DNA from: Methanomethylovorans sp. PtaU1.Bin093
GTDB lineage: Archaea; Halobacteriota; Methanosarcinia; Methanosarcinales; Methanosarcinaceae
Assembly: GCF_002067275.1 (NCBI RefSeq)
Contig: NZ_MVQX01000088.1
Location: 1-49,240 of the forward strand
Length of the DNA: 49,240 nt
Direction of reading: 5' to 3'
The translations under genes and the position numbers were made by a program. Shown here piece by piece: positions 13,836 to 22,960 of the stretch (its first letter is position 1; every line of letters starts with the position of its first letter). The notes beneath the pieces are model-generated. The model worked only from the letters and a program-made list of their open reading frames with translations, was not told where the DNA came from and did no database searches.

Positions 13836-15062
13836 ATGAATTATAATTCGAGAATATCATTCCTCTTTGTATTAGTTCTTGCAATTAGCTCGTTAGGAAG
13901 TAATATTGCTGAAGCAGGTTCCGGTGATGAATGTTTAAGAGCGGTGGTAGAGGACATAAGTCCCAGTTCAGTAGGGATCAATAAAGAGTTCACTGTGGGC
14001 ATAGGTCTTGAGAACTGCGGTACCCAGATCCCTGAAAATATCACTTTTGAAATAATAAGCATCCCCCCGGATATCATAGTTACGGAAAGTCTGGTTGCCC
14101 ATTTTCCCAGATTCGTTTACAGTAACAGTGAAAGGCAGTTGCGATACCATATGAGAACAACGCCTGATGCCAAACCCGGTCCTCATATCATAAAAATGAG
14201 ATTGACATATGGAAATAAGGATGTAAGAAGAACAGCATATTACGAAGTTGAAGTGATAGTGATAGGTGAACATGCAGAACCCAGGATATCTTCTGTCACG
14301 ACCAAACCTGAGTATATATACGAGGGAGATACGGTCGATCTAAGGTTAGGCATAGAGAACTTCGGTAAAGCGATAGCAAAATCTGTAGACGTTAGTCTGG
14401 ATCACGGGTTCAAAGGAATAAAGAACACTACACTTGGAACTCTTGGCCTGAATAGCAGTCAGACCGCATTGTTCAAATTAAAAGCGAACAGGTCAGGAAC
14501 CTTTGAGATCCCGGTTATCATAAACTATGAGGACGATTATGGTATCCAGAAGGATAACTATAGCATTATGATAAACGTGCTTGAGAAAAAAGGGAGTCTG
14601 AATCTCGCATCTGTAAAGGTCGATCCTGTCCTTCCTAACACAGGCGATACTGTAGAGCTGACCATGAGAATTGAGAACTCCGGTGAGAGGACAATAAATT
14701 CAATAAGGGTCTATGCTGACCATCCGTTCAAAGGATTGAAAGAATCTTTCATAGGGACCCTTGATACAAACGAGGACGGGCCGGCAGTGATCACATTTGT
14801 GGCCGACAAAGCGGGAGAATACCAGATCCCTGTGACAATAACATATATCGATGATTTTGGCGAAGAACAAACTGAAACGCAGATCAATCTGATCGTCATG
14901 AAAAAGGACAGTGGAGCAGGCACAGCCCTGCTTATATTTCTGATCCTGGCGATCATTGGCGGGCTTATCTATTATAATTACAGGACAATAAGATCAAAAG
15001 ATGCGGTGATTAGACAGTTGATGGAAGGTGGAGGTAATTCCGCTAATAATAAGAAACAATGA
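13836..15062 (+). CDS. Secreted, membrane-anchored CARDB/Ig-like protein (COG1361-like)
   Basis: 408 residues. Signal peptide about 1-27. Three Ig-like repeats follow at about 30-145, 148-250 and 255-355; repeats two and three share the pattern VxPxYxxxGDTVxLxxxIENxG...DHxFKGxK...GTLxxN, and each ends with a xGxxxIPVxIxYxDDxG strand pair. One C-terminal membrane helix lies at about 362-383 with a short charged cytosolic tail. CARDB-like domains mediate adhesion or protein binding outside the cell. It is the first gene of a three-gene unit with an FtsX-type permease (gap 9 bases) and its ATPase, so it probably works as the external partner of that transporter. Confidence 0.8.
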   Translation: MNYNSRISFLFVLVLAISSLGSNIAEAGSGDECLRAVVEDISPSSVGINKEFTVGIGLENCGTQIPENITFEIISIPPDIIVTESLVAHFPRFVYSNSERQLRYHMRTTPDAKPGPHIIKMRLTYGNKDVRRTAYYEVEVIVIGEHAEPRISSVTTKPEYIYEGDTVDLRLGIENFGKAIAKSVDVSLDHGFKGIKNTTLGTLGLNSSQTALFKLKANRSGTFEIPVIINYEDDYGIQKDNYSIMINVLEKKGSLNLASVKVDPVLPNTGDTVELTMRIENSGERTINSIRVYADHPFKGLKESFIGTLDTNEDGPAVITFVADKAGEYQIPVTITYIDDFGEEQTETQINLIVMKKDSGAGTALLIFLILAIIGGLIYYNYRTIRSKDAVIRQLMEGGGNSANNKKQ

Positions 15063-15071
15063 GGGTAAAAA

Positions 15072-16280
15072 ATGATCAATGATGTCCGGGTGGGTGCCCT
15101 CATTGCATACTGCAGTGTAAAAAGAGGCAACAAGAAAACACTGATGTTCATTGTTTTTGTCCTCTCCCTCATTTTTTTGAACTTAGTATTTCTTCCGTCA
15201 ATGATAGGAGGACTTTTGGGCATGTTCACCGGGTTCATGCAGGACTATCCGTACGGAGATATTGTCATTGAACCAACTGGCGATAATACCTACATCAACA
15301 ATGCAGATAACGTGTTGAAGAAGGTCCGGGCTGTAGAAGGTGTGAGAGCCGCAACAAAAAGACTGGACGTGGGAGCATCCATTGACCATAAGCAGAAAGT
15401 CGTAGGTGTAACGATAACCGGAATGCTTCCCACAGAAGAGTACGATATTTCCCGCTATCCGTACATTATCACTGAAGGAGATTTTCTAAGTGATCTGTCC
15501 CGGAACGAGATCATCATCGGGGCTATGATAGCAGGCACGGGGTTCGGGTCAGAGATATATGACAACCTGGGTGAAGTAAGGCCGGGGTCCTTTGTTGACG
15601 TAACATACAGTAATGGAGTAAAGAGGACCTATAAGGTCAAAGGCATCATGGAAGGGACATTCGAGGTTGTCGACCTGAATGCTCTGGTCCATTACAAGGA
15701 GATCGAGGATGTGTACGGCCTTGAAGGCAAAGAAGCCACCCGTGTAATTGTAAGGGTCACTGATCAAGGGACGGAAGCGCAGATCCAGGACAAGATCAGG
15801 GAGGCTGGAGTGAATGAGCAGATATTTACATGGGCTGATAAGTCGGAGTCTCTCATAAGGCAGGCCATGCAAAGCATGGGCGCTATAGATGTCATGTCCA
15901 AGATCGTAAGTCTGATCGTAGGTGCAGCGCTGGTCCTTATTATTATCTATATCAATGTGCTGAACAGGAAAAAAGAGATAGGTGTCCTAAAAGCGGTAGG
16001 TATCACCCCAAGATCAATTGTGTTATCCTATGCATTCCTTAGCACTTTCTATGTTGCACTCGGAATTTTTGCAGGATTGATACTCTACTTTACACTTATG
16101 TTCTATTTCCAGGCAAATCCAGTGATCTTCTATGAAACCATAGAAATAAGTCCGGTCATTGATCCTGTACTGCTCGTTCAAAGCATAGTTACCATGCTGA
16201 CGCTGTCAGTGATAGCCGGGGTCCTGCCTGCCTGGAGCGTATCCAGGGAAAGCATACTCAAAGCCATATGGGGACGGTGA
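15072..16280 (+). CDS. ABC transporter permease, FtsX/MacB type
   Basis: 402 residues with the MacB/LolC layout: one membrane helix at about 24-45, a large extracytoplasmic MacB_PCD-like domain at about 50-270, then three C-terminal helices at about 280-300, 317-342 and 362-385 that form the FtsX domain (LNRKKEIGVLKAVGITPRSI is the typical coupling-helix region). Such permeases power lipoprotein release, peptide or antibiotic efflux, or signal transmission rather than simple import. The stop overlaps the first upstream candidate start of the ATPase gene. Substrate unknown; the neighbouring CARDB-like protein suggests an envelope role. Confidence 0.88.
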   Translation: MINDVRVGALIAYCSVKRGNKKTLMFIVFVLSLIFLNLVFLPSMIGGLLGMFTGFMQDYPYGDIVIEPTGDNTYINNADNVLKKVRAVEGVRAATKRLDVGASIDHKQKVVGVTITGMLPTEEYDISRYPYIITEGDFLSDLSRNEIIIGAMIAGTGFGSEIYDNLGEVRPGSFVDVTYSNGVKRTYKVKGIMEGTFEVVDLNALVHYKEIEDVYGLEGKEATRVIVRVTDQGTEAQIQDKIREAGVNEQIFTWADKSESLIRQAMQSMGAIDVMSKIVSLIVGAALVLIIIYINVLNRKKEIGVLKAVGITPRSIVLSYAFLSTFYVALGIFAGLILYFTLMFYFQANPVIFYETIEISPVIDPVLLVQSIVTMLTLSVIAGVLPAWSVSRESILKAIWGR

Positions 16281-16282
16281 AC

Positions 16283-16984
16283 ATGATCTTAGTAAAGGAT
16301 CTGAAAAGATATTATGGGACCGGAGAAACTGCTGTCAAGGCTCTTAATGGTGTTTCTTTTGAAATAAATAAAGGGGAGTTTGTGGCCATTATGGGTGCTT
16401 CCGGTAGTGGAAAAACCACTCTGCTGAGGATACTGGCTTTGCTGGACGATGCAACAGACGGGATGTATACTATCCGGGGGCTAGAGGTTTCAAGCCTGCC
16501 TGAGGCAGAAAGGAGTTATTACAGGCTGACACAGGTCGGCTATGTCTTTCAGGATTATGCGCTCATCAATGAGATGAGTGCTGCAGAGAATGTATATGTG
16601 CTCTCTATGATGGAAGGCAAGTCAAAGAAGGAATCTTATAGCACCGCTCTTGAAGCATTGGATAAGGTTGGCCTGAAAGGGAAACATGACAAAGTTCCTG
16701 GTGAATTGTCCGGTGGAGAAAAGCAAAGAGTTGCCATTGCAAGAGCAATTGCAAAAAAACCTGATATCATGTTCGCTGATGAGCCATGCGCGAATCTGGA
16801 CACGAATAACTCAAAACAGGTGCTGGATGTATTCAAAGAGCTCAATGAAAAATATGGACAGACGATCATTATGGTCACACATGAACCGTGGCATGTTGAG
16901 TACGTTAACAGGGTGATCACACTTGAAGATGGTACTATGATCAGCGATGAGAATAAACAAAACAGTACCGTTAGCCCTAAATGA
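16283..16984 (+). CDS. ABC transporter ATPase, LolD/MacB type
   Basis: 233 residues from the ATG at 16283, preceded by GGTGA at 16276-16280; an upstream in-frame ATG at 16268 lies inside the permease gene and has no ribosome site. Walker A GASGSGKTT, Q-loop in YVFQDYALI, signature LSGGEKQRVAIARA, Walker B IMFADEPCANLD and the switch His in VTHEP are all present. It is the nucleotide-binding subunit for the permease just upstream. A strong terminator follows, closing the three-gene operon. Confidence 0.93.
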   Translation: MILVKDLKRYYGTGETAVKALNGVSFEINKGEFVAIMGASGSGKTTLLRILALLDDATDGMYTIRGLEVSSLPEAERSYYRLTQVGYVFQDYALINEMSAAENVYVLSMMEGKSKKESYSTALEALDKVGLKGKHDKVPGELSGGEKQRVAIARAIAKKPDIMFADEPCANLDTNNSKQVLDVFKELNEKYGQTIIMVTHEPWHVEYVNRVITLEDGTMISDENKQNSTVSPK

Positions 16985-17009
16985 ACATTATGGATAAGTA
17001 CAGCTGAAA

Positions 17010-17034
17010 AAGCCTGCTTCAGGCTTTTGTTCTT
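17010..17034 (+). terminator. Terminator of the ABC operon
   Basis: AAGCCTG (17010-17016), loop CTT, CAGGCTT (17020-17026), followed by TTGTTCTT. It lies 26 bases past the ATPase stop codon. Confidence 0.75.
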
Positions 17035-17264
17035 CGAGAATCATTCTTCAAAAGAGAACTCAGATAATTTTAAAAGCTTATTTAGAAGTGTGGATATCAA
17101 GTATTCATGTTAACTTATGAGGTAAATTCTTATCGGATCTCCACAAAACCGTATTTGGCATCATCTGATGACCTGCAGAAAAATACATATATTGATTAAA
17201 GAGTTTCTTATAGGTTTTATTTCACGCCTGAATGCATCGCAGAGGTAATGAACAGGTGAATAGG

Positions 17265-18461
17265 ATGGATTATGATGTCATAATTGTGGGTGGAGGACCA
17301 GGCGGTGCAATGGCCGCACGGACATGTGCTGAAAAGGGGCTGAAGGTGCTCCTTCTGGAAAAGGAGGATGTGCCACGCTACAAGGCCTGTGGTGGCGCAG
17401 TTTCCTGGAAAGCATTACAGATCATTGGCCCTATCGACGAAGTCCAGCCCCAATACAGGTGTTACGGAGCAACGGTGTATTCTCCAGCAATGCGCCAGGT
17501 TTCACACAAGCTCAAAGAACCGGCATCAATACTTGTTTTTCGCAGCTCTTTTGATCATTTTCTATTAAAACAGGCACAGAACAAAGGTGCCAATATAAAT
17601 GTCGGTGAGAAAGCTATCTCAGTGAATATAACAGATGAACAGGTCCATGTTATAACTACAAAAGGCGAATATACTGCAAAGCTCATGATCGGAGCGGATG
17701 GAGTTAACAGCACTGTTGCCAGAGAAACAGGACTGAGAAAAAAATGGGAAGCCGAAGGATATGGAATATGCATTGAAACCGAAATCGAACTAACCCCGGA
17801 AGATGCAGAGAAGTGTGTAGTCGATAAAGAACTGATAGAAGCGTATTTCCTCAAAAGCAGGGGATATGGCTGGATATTCCCAAAAGGGAATATAATGTCC
17901 ATTGGTCTGGGCCTGTGGAAACCAATAACCATCAAACCGGCACAGGCCTTTGAGGATTTCATCTCCTTCCTTTCAAGGGAAAAGGGGGTTGATCTCGCTG
18001 CACATATCACTAAGAAGTTCATACACAGAGTACCTGTGGGAGGTATGAACAGAAAGATCAGCGGAGATAAGGTGCTTCTTGTAGGAGATGCTGCGGGTTT
18101 TGTGGACCCTTTTCTGGGAGAGGGCATATACTATGCGGTTGCAAGCGGTTTAGCGGCAGGTGAAGTGGCTGCTGAGGCGATCTATCATGGCACCGACCTT
18201 TCAGCTTACCGGGAGAACTGCAATGCAATGTTCAACAACGATCTGCGTATAGCTTTCAAGTTCGGAAATACATTTCATAGACATATAGAGAAGATATTCT
18301 ATTTGTTTGACAAGGACCCGGAACTCTTCAGAATGTATGTGCTTACGGGAAAGGGAGTTCTGAATTACAGGAAATATATAACAAAATGTATTTTAAGAAT
18401 GCCTATAACACTTCTTAAAATACCCACTGGTATGGTTAAGAATTTATTTAAAAATTCCTAG
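17265..18461 (+). CDS. Geranylgeranyl reductase family flavoprotein
   Basis: 398 residues from the ATG at 17265, which follows AGGTGAATAGG; an in-frame ATG at 17232 has no site and adds a polar leader. The FAD-binding GGGPGGAMAAR motif is at about 9-19, the PRYKACGGAVS loop follows, and the second FAD motif DKVLLVGDAAGFVDPFLGEGIYYA lies at about 270. These match geranylgeranyl reductases, which saturate the isoprenoid chains of archaeal lipids. The C-terminal 90 residues are basic and membrane-leaning. The next gene encodes an MprF-like lipid-modifying protein, which suggests a lipid role. Other family members reduce other polyprenyl groups, so the exact substrate is inferred. Confidence 0.88.
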   Translation: MDYDVIIVGGGPGGAMAARTCAEKGLKVLLLEKEDVPRYKACGGAVSWKALQIIGPIDEVQPQYRCYGATVYSPAMRQVSHKLKEPASILVFRSSFDHFLLKQAQNKGANINVGEKAISVNITDEQVHVITTKGEYTAKLMIGADGVNSTVARETGLRKKWEAEGYGICIETEIELTPEDAEKCVVDKELIEAYFLKSRGYGWIFPKGNIMSIGLGLWKPITIKPAQAFEDFISFLSREKGVDLAAHITKKFIHRVPVGGMNRKISGDKVLLVGDAAGFVDPFLGEGIYYAVASGLAAGEVAAEAIYHGTDLSAYRENCNAMFNNDLRIAFKFGNTFHRHIEKIFYLFDKDPELFRMYVLTGKGVLNYRKYITKCILRMPITLLKIPTGMVKNLFKNS

Positions 18462-18488
18462 TATTCCTTTCTCTGGATTAGGATTGTC

Positions 18489-18502
18489 CCCATAATTATG
18501 GG
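18489..18502. repeat. Perfect palindrome CCCATAATTATGGG
   Basis: A 14-base perfect palindrome, 28 bases after the geranylgeranyl reductase stop and about 130 bases before the MprF-like gene. It could be an operator or a weak hairpin; no T-run follows. Confidence 0.35.
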
Positions 18503-18634
18503 AAATGCAAGTAATATTTGAAGTTGAGATTATTATATGCCAATTCGTTTGATAACATGACATGGTCAGCTAGCATTGATAGACTCTATTACAGCTACGG
18601 GGTAAACTCTGAAAATAAGCCGAGGTGAATCATA

Positions 18635-21205
18635 TTGTTCCAGAAAAGAACTGAAATAATAAATAATTTAAAGAAAATCAGTTACTTGCTGCCCATTGGT
18701 ATATTTGCGCTTGCATTGGTGACTTTATACAAACAATTGCATCACATGCATTTAGAAGAGATTCATAACGTATTCTCGCACATATCTTCCGCTGATATTT
18801 TTTTAGTACTTGTTTTTACGTTTCTGAGCTACATTATACTCAGCTTTTATGACGTTTTAGCAGTGAATTATATCAATCATTGGATACCAATAGATAAAAT
18901 AGTTATATCGTCTTTTATCAGCACTTCTATAAGTTACAATATTGGGTTTAACTTCCTGACCAGTGGGTCTCTTCGATATAGGCTCTATTCTTTTTATGGT
19001 TTGACACTTCTTGAAATAGGGAAGATAGTAACTTTCTGCGGTCTTACCTTTTGGGTAGGGATATCTTTTATTGGGGGAACAGTACTGACCTTTTATCCTC
19101 TTAAGTTGCCGGAATCAATATCCATACCTGTAATTTACTTCAAAGTAGTAGGAGTTCTATTGCTTCTGATTTTATTCAGCTATTTTTTTTTCTGTATAAC
19201 ACAGAGATCATTCAAAATCAAAAACCATGAAATAAACTTTCCCAAAATCAATATCGCATTTTTACAACTGATCGTAGCAACACTGGACTATGTCCTTATT
19301 GGTTGTGTATTCTTTTTTTTGCTTCCTCACTACGGACATGTTAGTTACTTGTATGTACTTACAGTTTTCCTGATTGCACAGATGATCGGGCTAATAAGCA
19401 CCGTACCAGGAGGACTGGGTGTATTTGAAACAATTATGCTTTTCATGTTGAGTCCATATTTTCATTCTAACGATATTCTTGGTACCCTTGTTGTATTTAG
19501 GTTGGTGTATTATTTTATACCTTTTATTGTAGGAACAGTATTACTTTCACATAATGAGATAATTGTAAGAAAGAAGATGCTGACAAGCTCTCATAGAAGG
19601 ACTATTTCTAAAATATCTGCATTTATACCCCAGATATTTGCTGTACTGATCTTTTTTGCTGGCATGGTTCTCCTTTTCTTTGAAGCTCTTCCACCTCAAA
19701 TAGAAAACATAAGATTAATGGCCACGATAATTCCACTTTCTTTGATAGAATCTTCGAGTCTGCTCAGTAGTATGATAGGAGTTTTGCTTTTGATTCTTGC
19801 AAAAGGTTTGTGGAAGAGAATAGATGGAGCATATGTGCTATCGCTAATGGTATTGTTTTTAGGTGCTGTTTTGTCAATTTTAAAAAATTTTAACTACATA
19901 GAAGCATTAATTTTATTTCTAACCTTTCTAGCTCTGCTTCCTAATAGGAACTATTTCTACAGAAAATCATCTTTAATGAATCAGTTATTCAGTAAAGATA
20001 ATGTCATTGCAATATGTCTTGTAATCATAAGTTTTATCTGGCTTGGATTTTTCTTTCACAGACATGCCGATTACTCCCATGAAACATTATGGCAATTCGG
20101 CATTGATTCTCATATATCCAGATTTTTAAGATCTGTAGTAGGATCTATATTTGTTTTGGTAGTTGTTGGTATATTGAAACTTCTTGGCAGTTCAAGTAAA
20201 GATATAAGATTACCAAATGAAGAGGATATGGACCTTGCTGTAAAGCAAATTAGGACAAGTACAGATACAAAAGGGAACCTTGTATTACTTAAAGATAAAT
20301 ATCTAATTTTCGATGAAAAAAGAGAAGCATTCATAATGTATAGCATATCAGGAAAAAGCTGGATCTGTATGGGTGATCCCATAGGGAATGTCGATAATAT
20401 AAAGGATCTGATCTGGGATTTTCATGAAACTGCTAACTTACATCAGGGTTGGACTGTGTTCTATGAAGTGAGTGAAAAATTTATTCCTTATTACATAGAC
20501 ATAGGCCTGAAATTAATAAAAATAGGAGAGGAAGCAAAAATAAAACTTTCTGAATTTAACCTTGAAGGGAGTGCTGGAAAGGATTTCCGATATTCGGTAA
20601 AACGTATGGAAAAAGCTGGATATCATTTCGAAGTAATTCCTTGCGAATATGCTTTGGACCATGAGAAAGAACTAAAATACATTTCAGATGCATGGCTAGA
20701 AATAAAACACACAAGTGAAAAAAAATTCTCAATGGGTTTTTTTGATATTGATTATTTGAGCAATTTCCCTCTAGCTGTGGTCAAAAAAGAAGATAAAATC
20801 GTTTCTTTTGCAAATGTATGGCTTAGTGCCAAGAATACAGAATTGACCATCGATTTGATGCGCTATGACCCTGCAATAGCAGATAGAACTATGGATTATC
20901 TTTTTGTGAAGCTGATGTTATGGGGTAAAGAGAATGGATATGAATATTTCTCTCTTGGAATGTCACCTCTTTCTGGCCTGGAAGACCGAAACCTTGCTCC
21001 ATTATGGACAAAAATCGGTGCAGCTATTTACAAACACGGTGAATATTTCTATAATTTTAAAGGCTTAAGGGCATACAAAAACAAATTTAACCCAATATGG
21101 GAACCAAGATACATAGCCTTACCAAGTAATTTTAAGCAAGTATCTGCTTTAAAAGATGTTGCACTTTTGATATCAGGTGGAACTAAAGAGTTACTTTTCA
21201 AGTAA
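18635..21205 (+). CDS. MprF-like bifunctional lipid flippase / aminoacyl-phospholipid synthase
   Basis: 856 residues starting at TTG 18635 after GAGGTGAAT. The N-terminal half (about 15-510) holds about 14 hydrophobic segments; its first part is the flippase-like UPF0104 domain (signature GLxSTVPGGLGVFE at about 253-266). The C-terminal half, from about 540, is a cytosolic DUF2156/LPG-synthetase domain of GNAT fold (FSLGMSPLSGL, YNFKGLRAYKNKFNPIWEPRYIA). In bacteria MprF moves lysine or alanine from tRNA to phosphatidylglycerol and flips the product, giving charge to the membrane. In an archaeon the acceptor would be an archaeol lipid; this is inferred. Low GC compared with neighbours and a TTG start are notable. 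Confidence 0.85.
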   Translation: MFQKRTEIINNLKKISYLLPIGIFALALVTLYKQLHHMHLEEIHNVFSHISSADIFLVLVFTFLSYIILSFYDVLAVNYINHWIPIDKIVISSFISTSISYNIGFNFLTSGSLRYRLYSFYGLTLLEIGKIVTFCGLTFWVGISFIGGTVLTFYPLKLPESISIPVIYFKVVGVLLLLILFSYFFFCITQRSFKIKNHEINFPKINIAFLQLIVATLDYVLIGCVFFFLLPHYGHVSYLYVLTVFLIAQMIGLISTVPGGLGVFETIMLFMLSPYFHSNDILGTLVVFRLVYYFIPFIVGTVLLSHNEIIVRKKMLTSSHRRTISKISAFIPQIFAVLIFFAGMVLLFFEALPPQIENIRLMATIIPLSLIESSSLLSSMIGVLLLILAKGLWKRIDGAYVLSLMVLFLGAVLSILKNFNYIEALILFLTFLALLPNRNYFYRKSSLMNQLFSKDNVIAICLVIISFIWLGFFFHRHADYSHETLWQFGIDSHISRFLRSVVGSIFVLVVVGILKLLGSSSKDIRLPNEEDMDLAVKQIRTSTDTKGNLVLLKDKYLIFDEKREAFIMYSISGKSWICMGDPIGNVDNIKDLIWDFHETANLHQGWTVFYEVSEKFIPYYIDIGLKLIKIGEEAKIKLSEFNLEGSAGKDFRYSVKRMEKAGYHFEVIPCEYALDHEKELKYISDAWLEIKHTSEKKFSMGFFDIDYLSNFPLAVVKKEDKIVSFANVWLSAKNTELTIDLMRYDPAIADRTMDYLFVKLMLWGKENGYEYFSLGMSPLSGLEDRNLAPLWTKIGAAIYKHGEYFYNFKGLRAYKNKFNPIWEPRYIALPSNFKQVSALKDVALLISGGTKELLFK

Positions 21206-21249
21206 ATCTGGCATGTATATTCTTGCATCATTAAGGAATTTCAAAGGAG

Positions 21250-21600
21250 TGAGGAGAGTAAGCTCCCTTCTGTTACTGCAAAGATCCCTATAGTACATGG
21301 CACTAAAGAGATAGCCAGTGGCGTTTGCAGCCGCGGCATTCGGCTAAGCGTCGTTAACTTCGGGCGCGGTCTGAACACCGCTTATCCCTACTTCTGACTT
21401 GCACCCACGAGGATTCGCCGTTCCATCCACTATCCATACGACCTCAACCTTCCAGTATCATTGCATTGGTATGGCGTGGTATCGTTTCTGTGCCAGAGCC
21501 CTGGCTCTCGCCAGACACTCTTTACAAGTGTTCGTGTGCTCAGATGGTGGGGAGACTTTCCTCAGATCATTGATCCGGAGGCCGCCCTTCCTCTCTCCGG
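21250..21600 (-). ncRNA. rnpB: RNase P RNA, archaeal type A
   Basis: On the minus strand the conserved RNase P pieces appear in order. GGAGAG at 21593-21598 pairs with CTCTCC at 21253-21258 (P1). CTGAGGAAAGTC is opposite 21554-21565. CACAGAAACGATACC is opposite 21478-21492. GGGTGCAAGTCAGAAGTAGGG lies opposite 21386-21406. ACAGAAGGGAGCTTAC, the 3' P4 partner region, lies opposite 21257-21272. The length (about 350) fits archaeal type A. The RNA is the catalytic part of the enzyme that removes 5' leaders from tRNA precursors. The ends are estimated from P1 and the TATA box. Confidence 0.9.
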
Positions 21601-21620
21601 TACATAGAAAACTACATCGC

Positions 21621-21630
21621 ATATAAATGT
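21621..21630 (-). promoter_or_regulatory. TATA box for RNase P RNA
   Basis: The minus strand reads ACATTTATAT opposite 21621-21630. Its distance places the transcription start near 21600, in agreement with the 5' end expected from helix P1. Confidence 0.65.
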
Positions 21631-21683
21631 AATGAAAAGAAACCGAAAAATTTAAGAACTAAAATATGAACCCTTTATAAGGG

Positions 21684-21911
21684 ATGAGATATGAGATACG
21701 CTGGGTTCTTGATACTGGGCTGATATCGCTCCTGCTGCTTATGACCGCAATGTCCCTAGGGGATATAGTAGAGATACAACCAGGAGCTATCTACCAGCCA
21801 CTGATGAGCAAAGACCTCACTCCACGGCTGGACTTTATTCTGGTCATGGCCGGTGTTATTGGTGTAGCAATGTTCATTGCCGTTAAGATAAGAAACAGGT
21901 TCATTTACTGA
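21684..21911 (+). CDS. Small membrane protein with two transmembrane helices
   Basis: 75 residues. Membrane segments at about 10-28 (LISLLLLMTAMSLGDIVEI) and 49-67 (FILVMAGVIGVAMFIAVKI), linked by a loop of about 20 residues with several acidic and basic groups; the N terminus is basic. I do not recognise a named family. It is read divergently from RNase P RNA and convergently to the DUF1059-like gene. An ATG at 21691 exists in another frame and is ignored because its frame closes early. Confidence 0.6.
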   Translation: MRYEIRWVLDTGLISLLLLMTAMSLGDIVEIQPGAIYQPLMSKDLTPRLDFILVMAGVIGVAMFIAVKIRNRFIY

Positions 21912-21922
21912 ACCCAATAGGA

Positions 21923-22147
21923 TCAGAGTTCTTTGACCCCACAGCCACAACCACGCGTCAGCAGGAAATCCATTTTTGCACGGATCTCTTCCTGATGCAT
22001 TTCAGACAGGATCTCAAATTCTTCTTTATGCTTATCCAATATATGTTCCATCATTTTCTTCTTTGCAGCTTCACGATCTTGTTCTATAACAATGAAATCA
22101 TCATTGAAACCGAGATCTCTACATTTCATGATCTGTAGTTTGGCCAT
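21923..22147 (-). CDS. DUF1059-like small protein
   Basis: 74 residues with the DUF1059 pattern: an N-terminal KCRDLGFNDDFIVIEQDREAAKKKMMEHILDKH core with the conserved Cys, Asp and MxEH...KH region, then a helical extension and a terminal GCGCGV. The family is common in archaea; members are small cytosolic proteins of unknown function. The extra cysteines at the C terminus, next to glycine, may bind metal. Read on the minus strand 72 bases after the Gdt1-like gene, so the two may be co-transcribed. Confidence 0.8.
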   Translation of the reverse strand: MAKLQIMKCRDLGFNDDFIVIEQDREAAKKKMMEHILDKHKEEFEILSEMHQEEIRAKMDFLLTRGCGCGVKEL

Positions 22148-22219
22148 AGTACTCCTTCTTCAAGAAAATAGGAGTTAATAGTAATTAAGGTTTAAGAAAA
22201 AAGAGTCGCATCTCCAAGC

Positions 22220-22771
22220 TCAGAAAAAGAAAGAGATGCCTATCAGAATGAATAGAATGCCTGCAGCTGTGGAAATAGTATTCTTGTTAACCCTTGCCAT
22301 AAGCTGTTTCCCTATATATATAGCTGTTATGGAGAGCAACAGTAACGCAAGGATCACGCCGATGAATACCATCACAGGATCGTACCGGGTGGCAAAAAGG
22401 GCTGCAGCTAACTGTGTTTTGTCCCCCATCTCAGAGACAAGTATTAAAGAAAAACCTGATACAAAGGGACTTTTCAGTTCGTAGGAACCATTATCTTCAT
22501 CCTTGTCCCTTTTATACAGCATCAGAACACCAAAGATAACAAACAAGATACCTGCAAAGACCCTCACATAATCCAGGGGCACAACAGAAGCGATAAGGTC
22601 TCCAAGCACAATAGCGATCCCGTCAGTTAATGCAAATGCGAGCATGACCCCTGCGAGCAAGGTGCCGTACTGCTTTGTCTTTGTGGAAAGTACAAGGACA
22701 GCGAGCTGTGTTTTATCCCCTAGCTCCGCAAGACCAACGAGCAGGAAAGGTATGAAAATGTCCTGGATCAT
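22220..22771 (-). CDS. TMEM165/Gdt1-family cation transporter (UPF0016)
   Basis: 183 residues from the Met preceded by AAGGAGAGAGC at suitable distance; an upstream in-frame Met adds 14 residues lying before the ribosome site. Six hydrophobic segments are arranged as a duplicated three-helix unit, each with the family motif E-x-G-D-K-[ST]: AELGDKTQLAVLVLS near the N terminus and SEMGDKTQLAAALFA in the second half. Gdt1/MneA proteins move Mn2+ or Ca2+ against protons; the two acidic motifs line the cation path. Export of manganese is the most likely role, though direction and ion are not visible. Confidence 0.9.
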   Translation of the reverse strand: MIQDIFIPFLLVGLAELGDKTQLAVLVLSTKTKQYGTLLAGVMLAFALTDGIAIVLGDLIASVVPLDYVRVFAGILFVIFGVLMLYKRDKDEDNGSYELKSPFVSGFSLILVSEMGDKTQLAAALFATRYDPVMVFIGVILALLLLSITAIYIGKQLMARVNKNTISTAAGILFILIGISFFF

Positions 22772-22888
22772 GCTCTCTCCTTGGAAAAGGGTGTATATAA
22801 AACAATTGTCCAACTTGAGTGTACCTGAATGTAACTTGGTTTTGTAACCTCAGAATGATCATGAATTTTGTTTGCTGTCCAATCGAAT

Positions 22889-22898
22889 ATGCTTTATA
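22889..22898 (+). promoter_or_regulatory. TATA box of hisG
   Basis: GCTTTATACC lies about 27 bases before a likely start of transcription near 22917. This is downstream of the first in-frame ATG (22868), which argues that translation starts later, at TTG 22961. Confidence 0.55.
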
Positions 22899-22960
22899 CC
22901 CCGGATAATAATTGCATCCCATATTACCCCAAATATCAAACATACGGAAAGGTTGGCACA

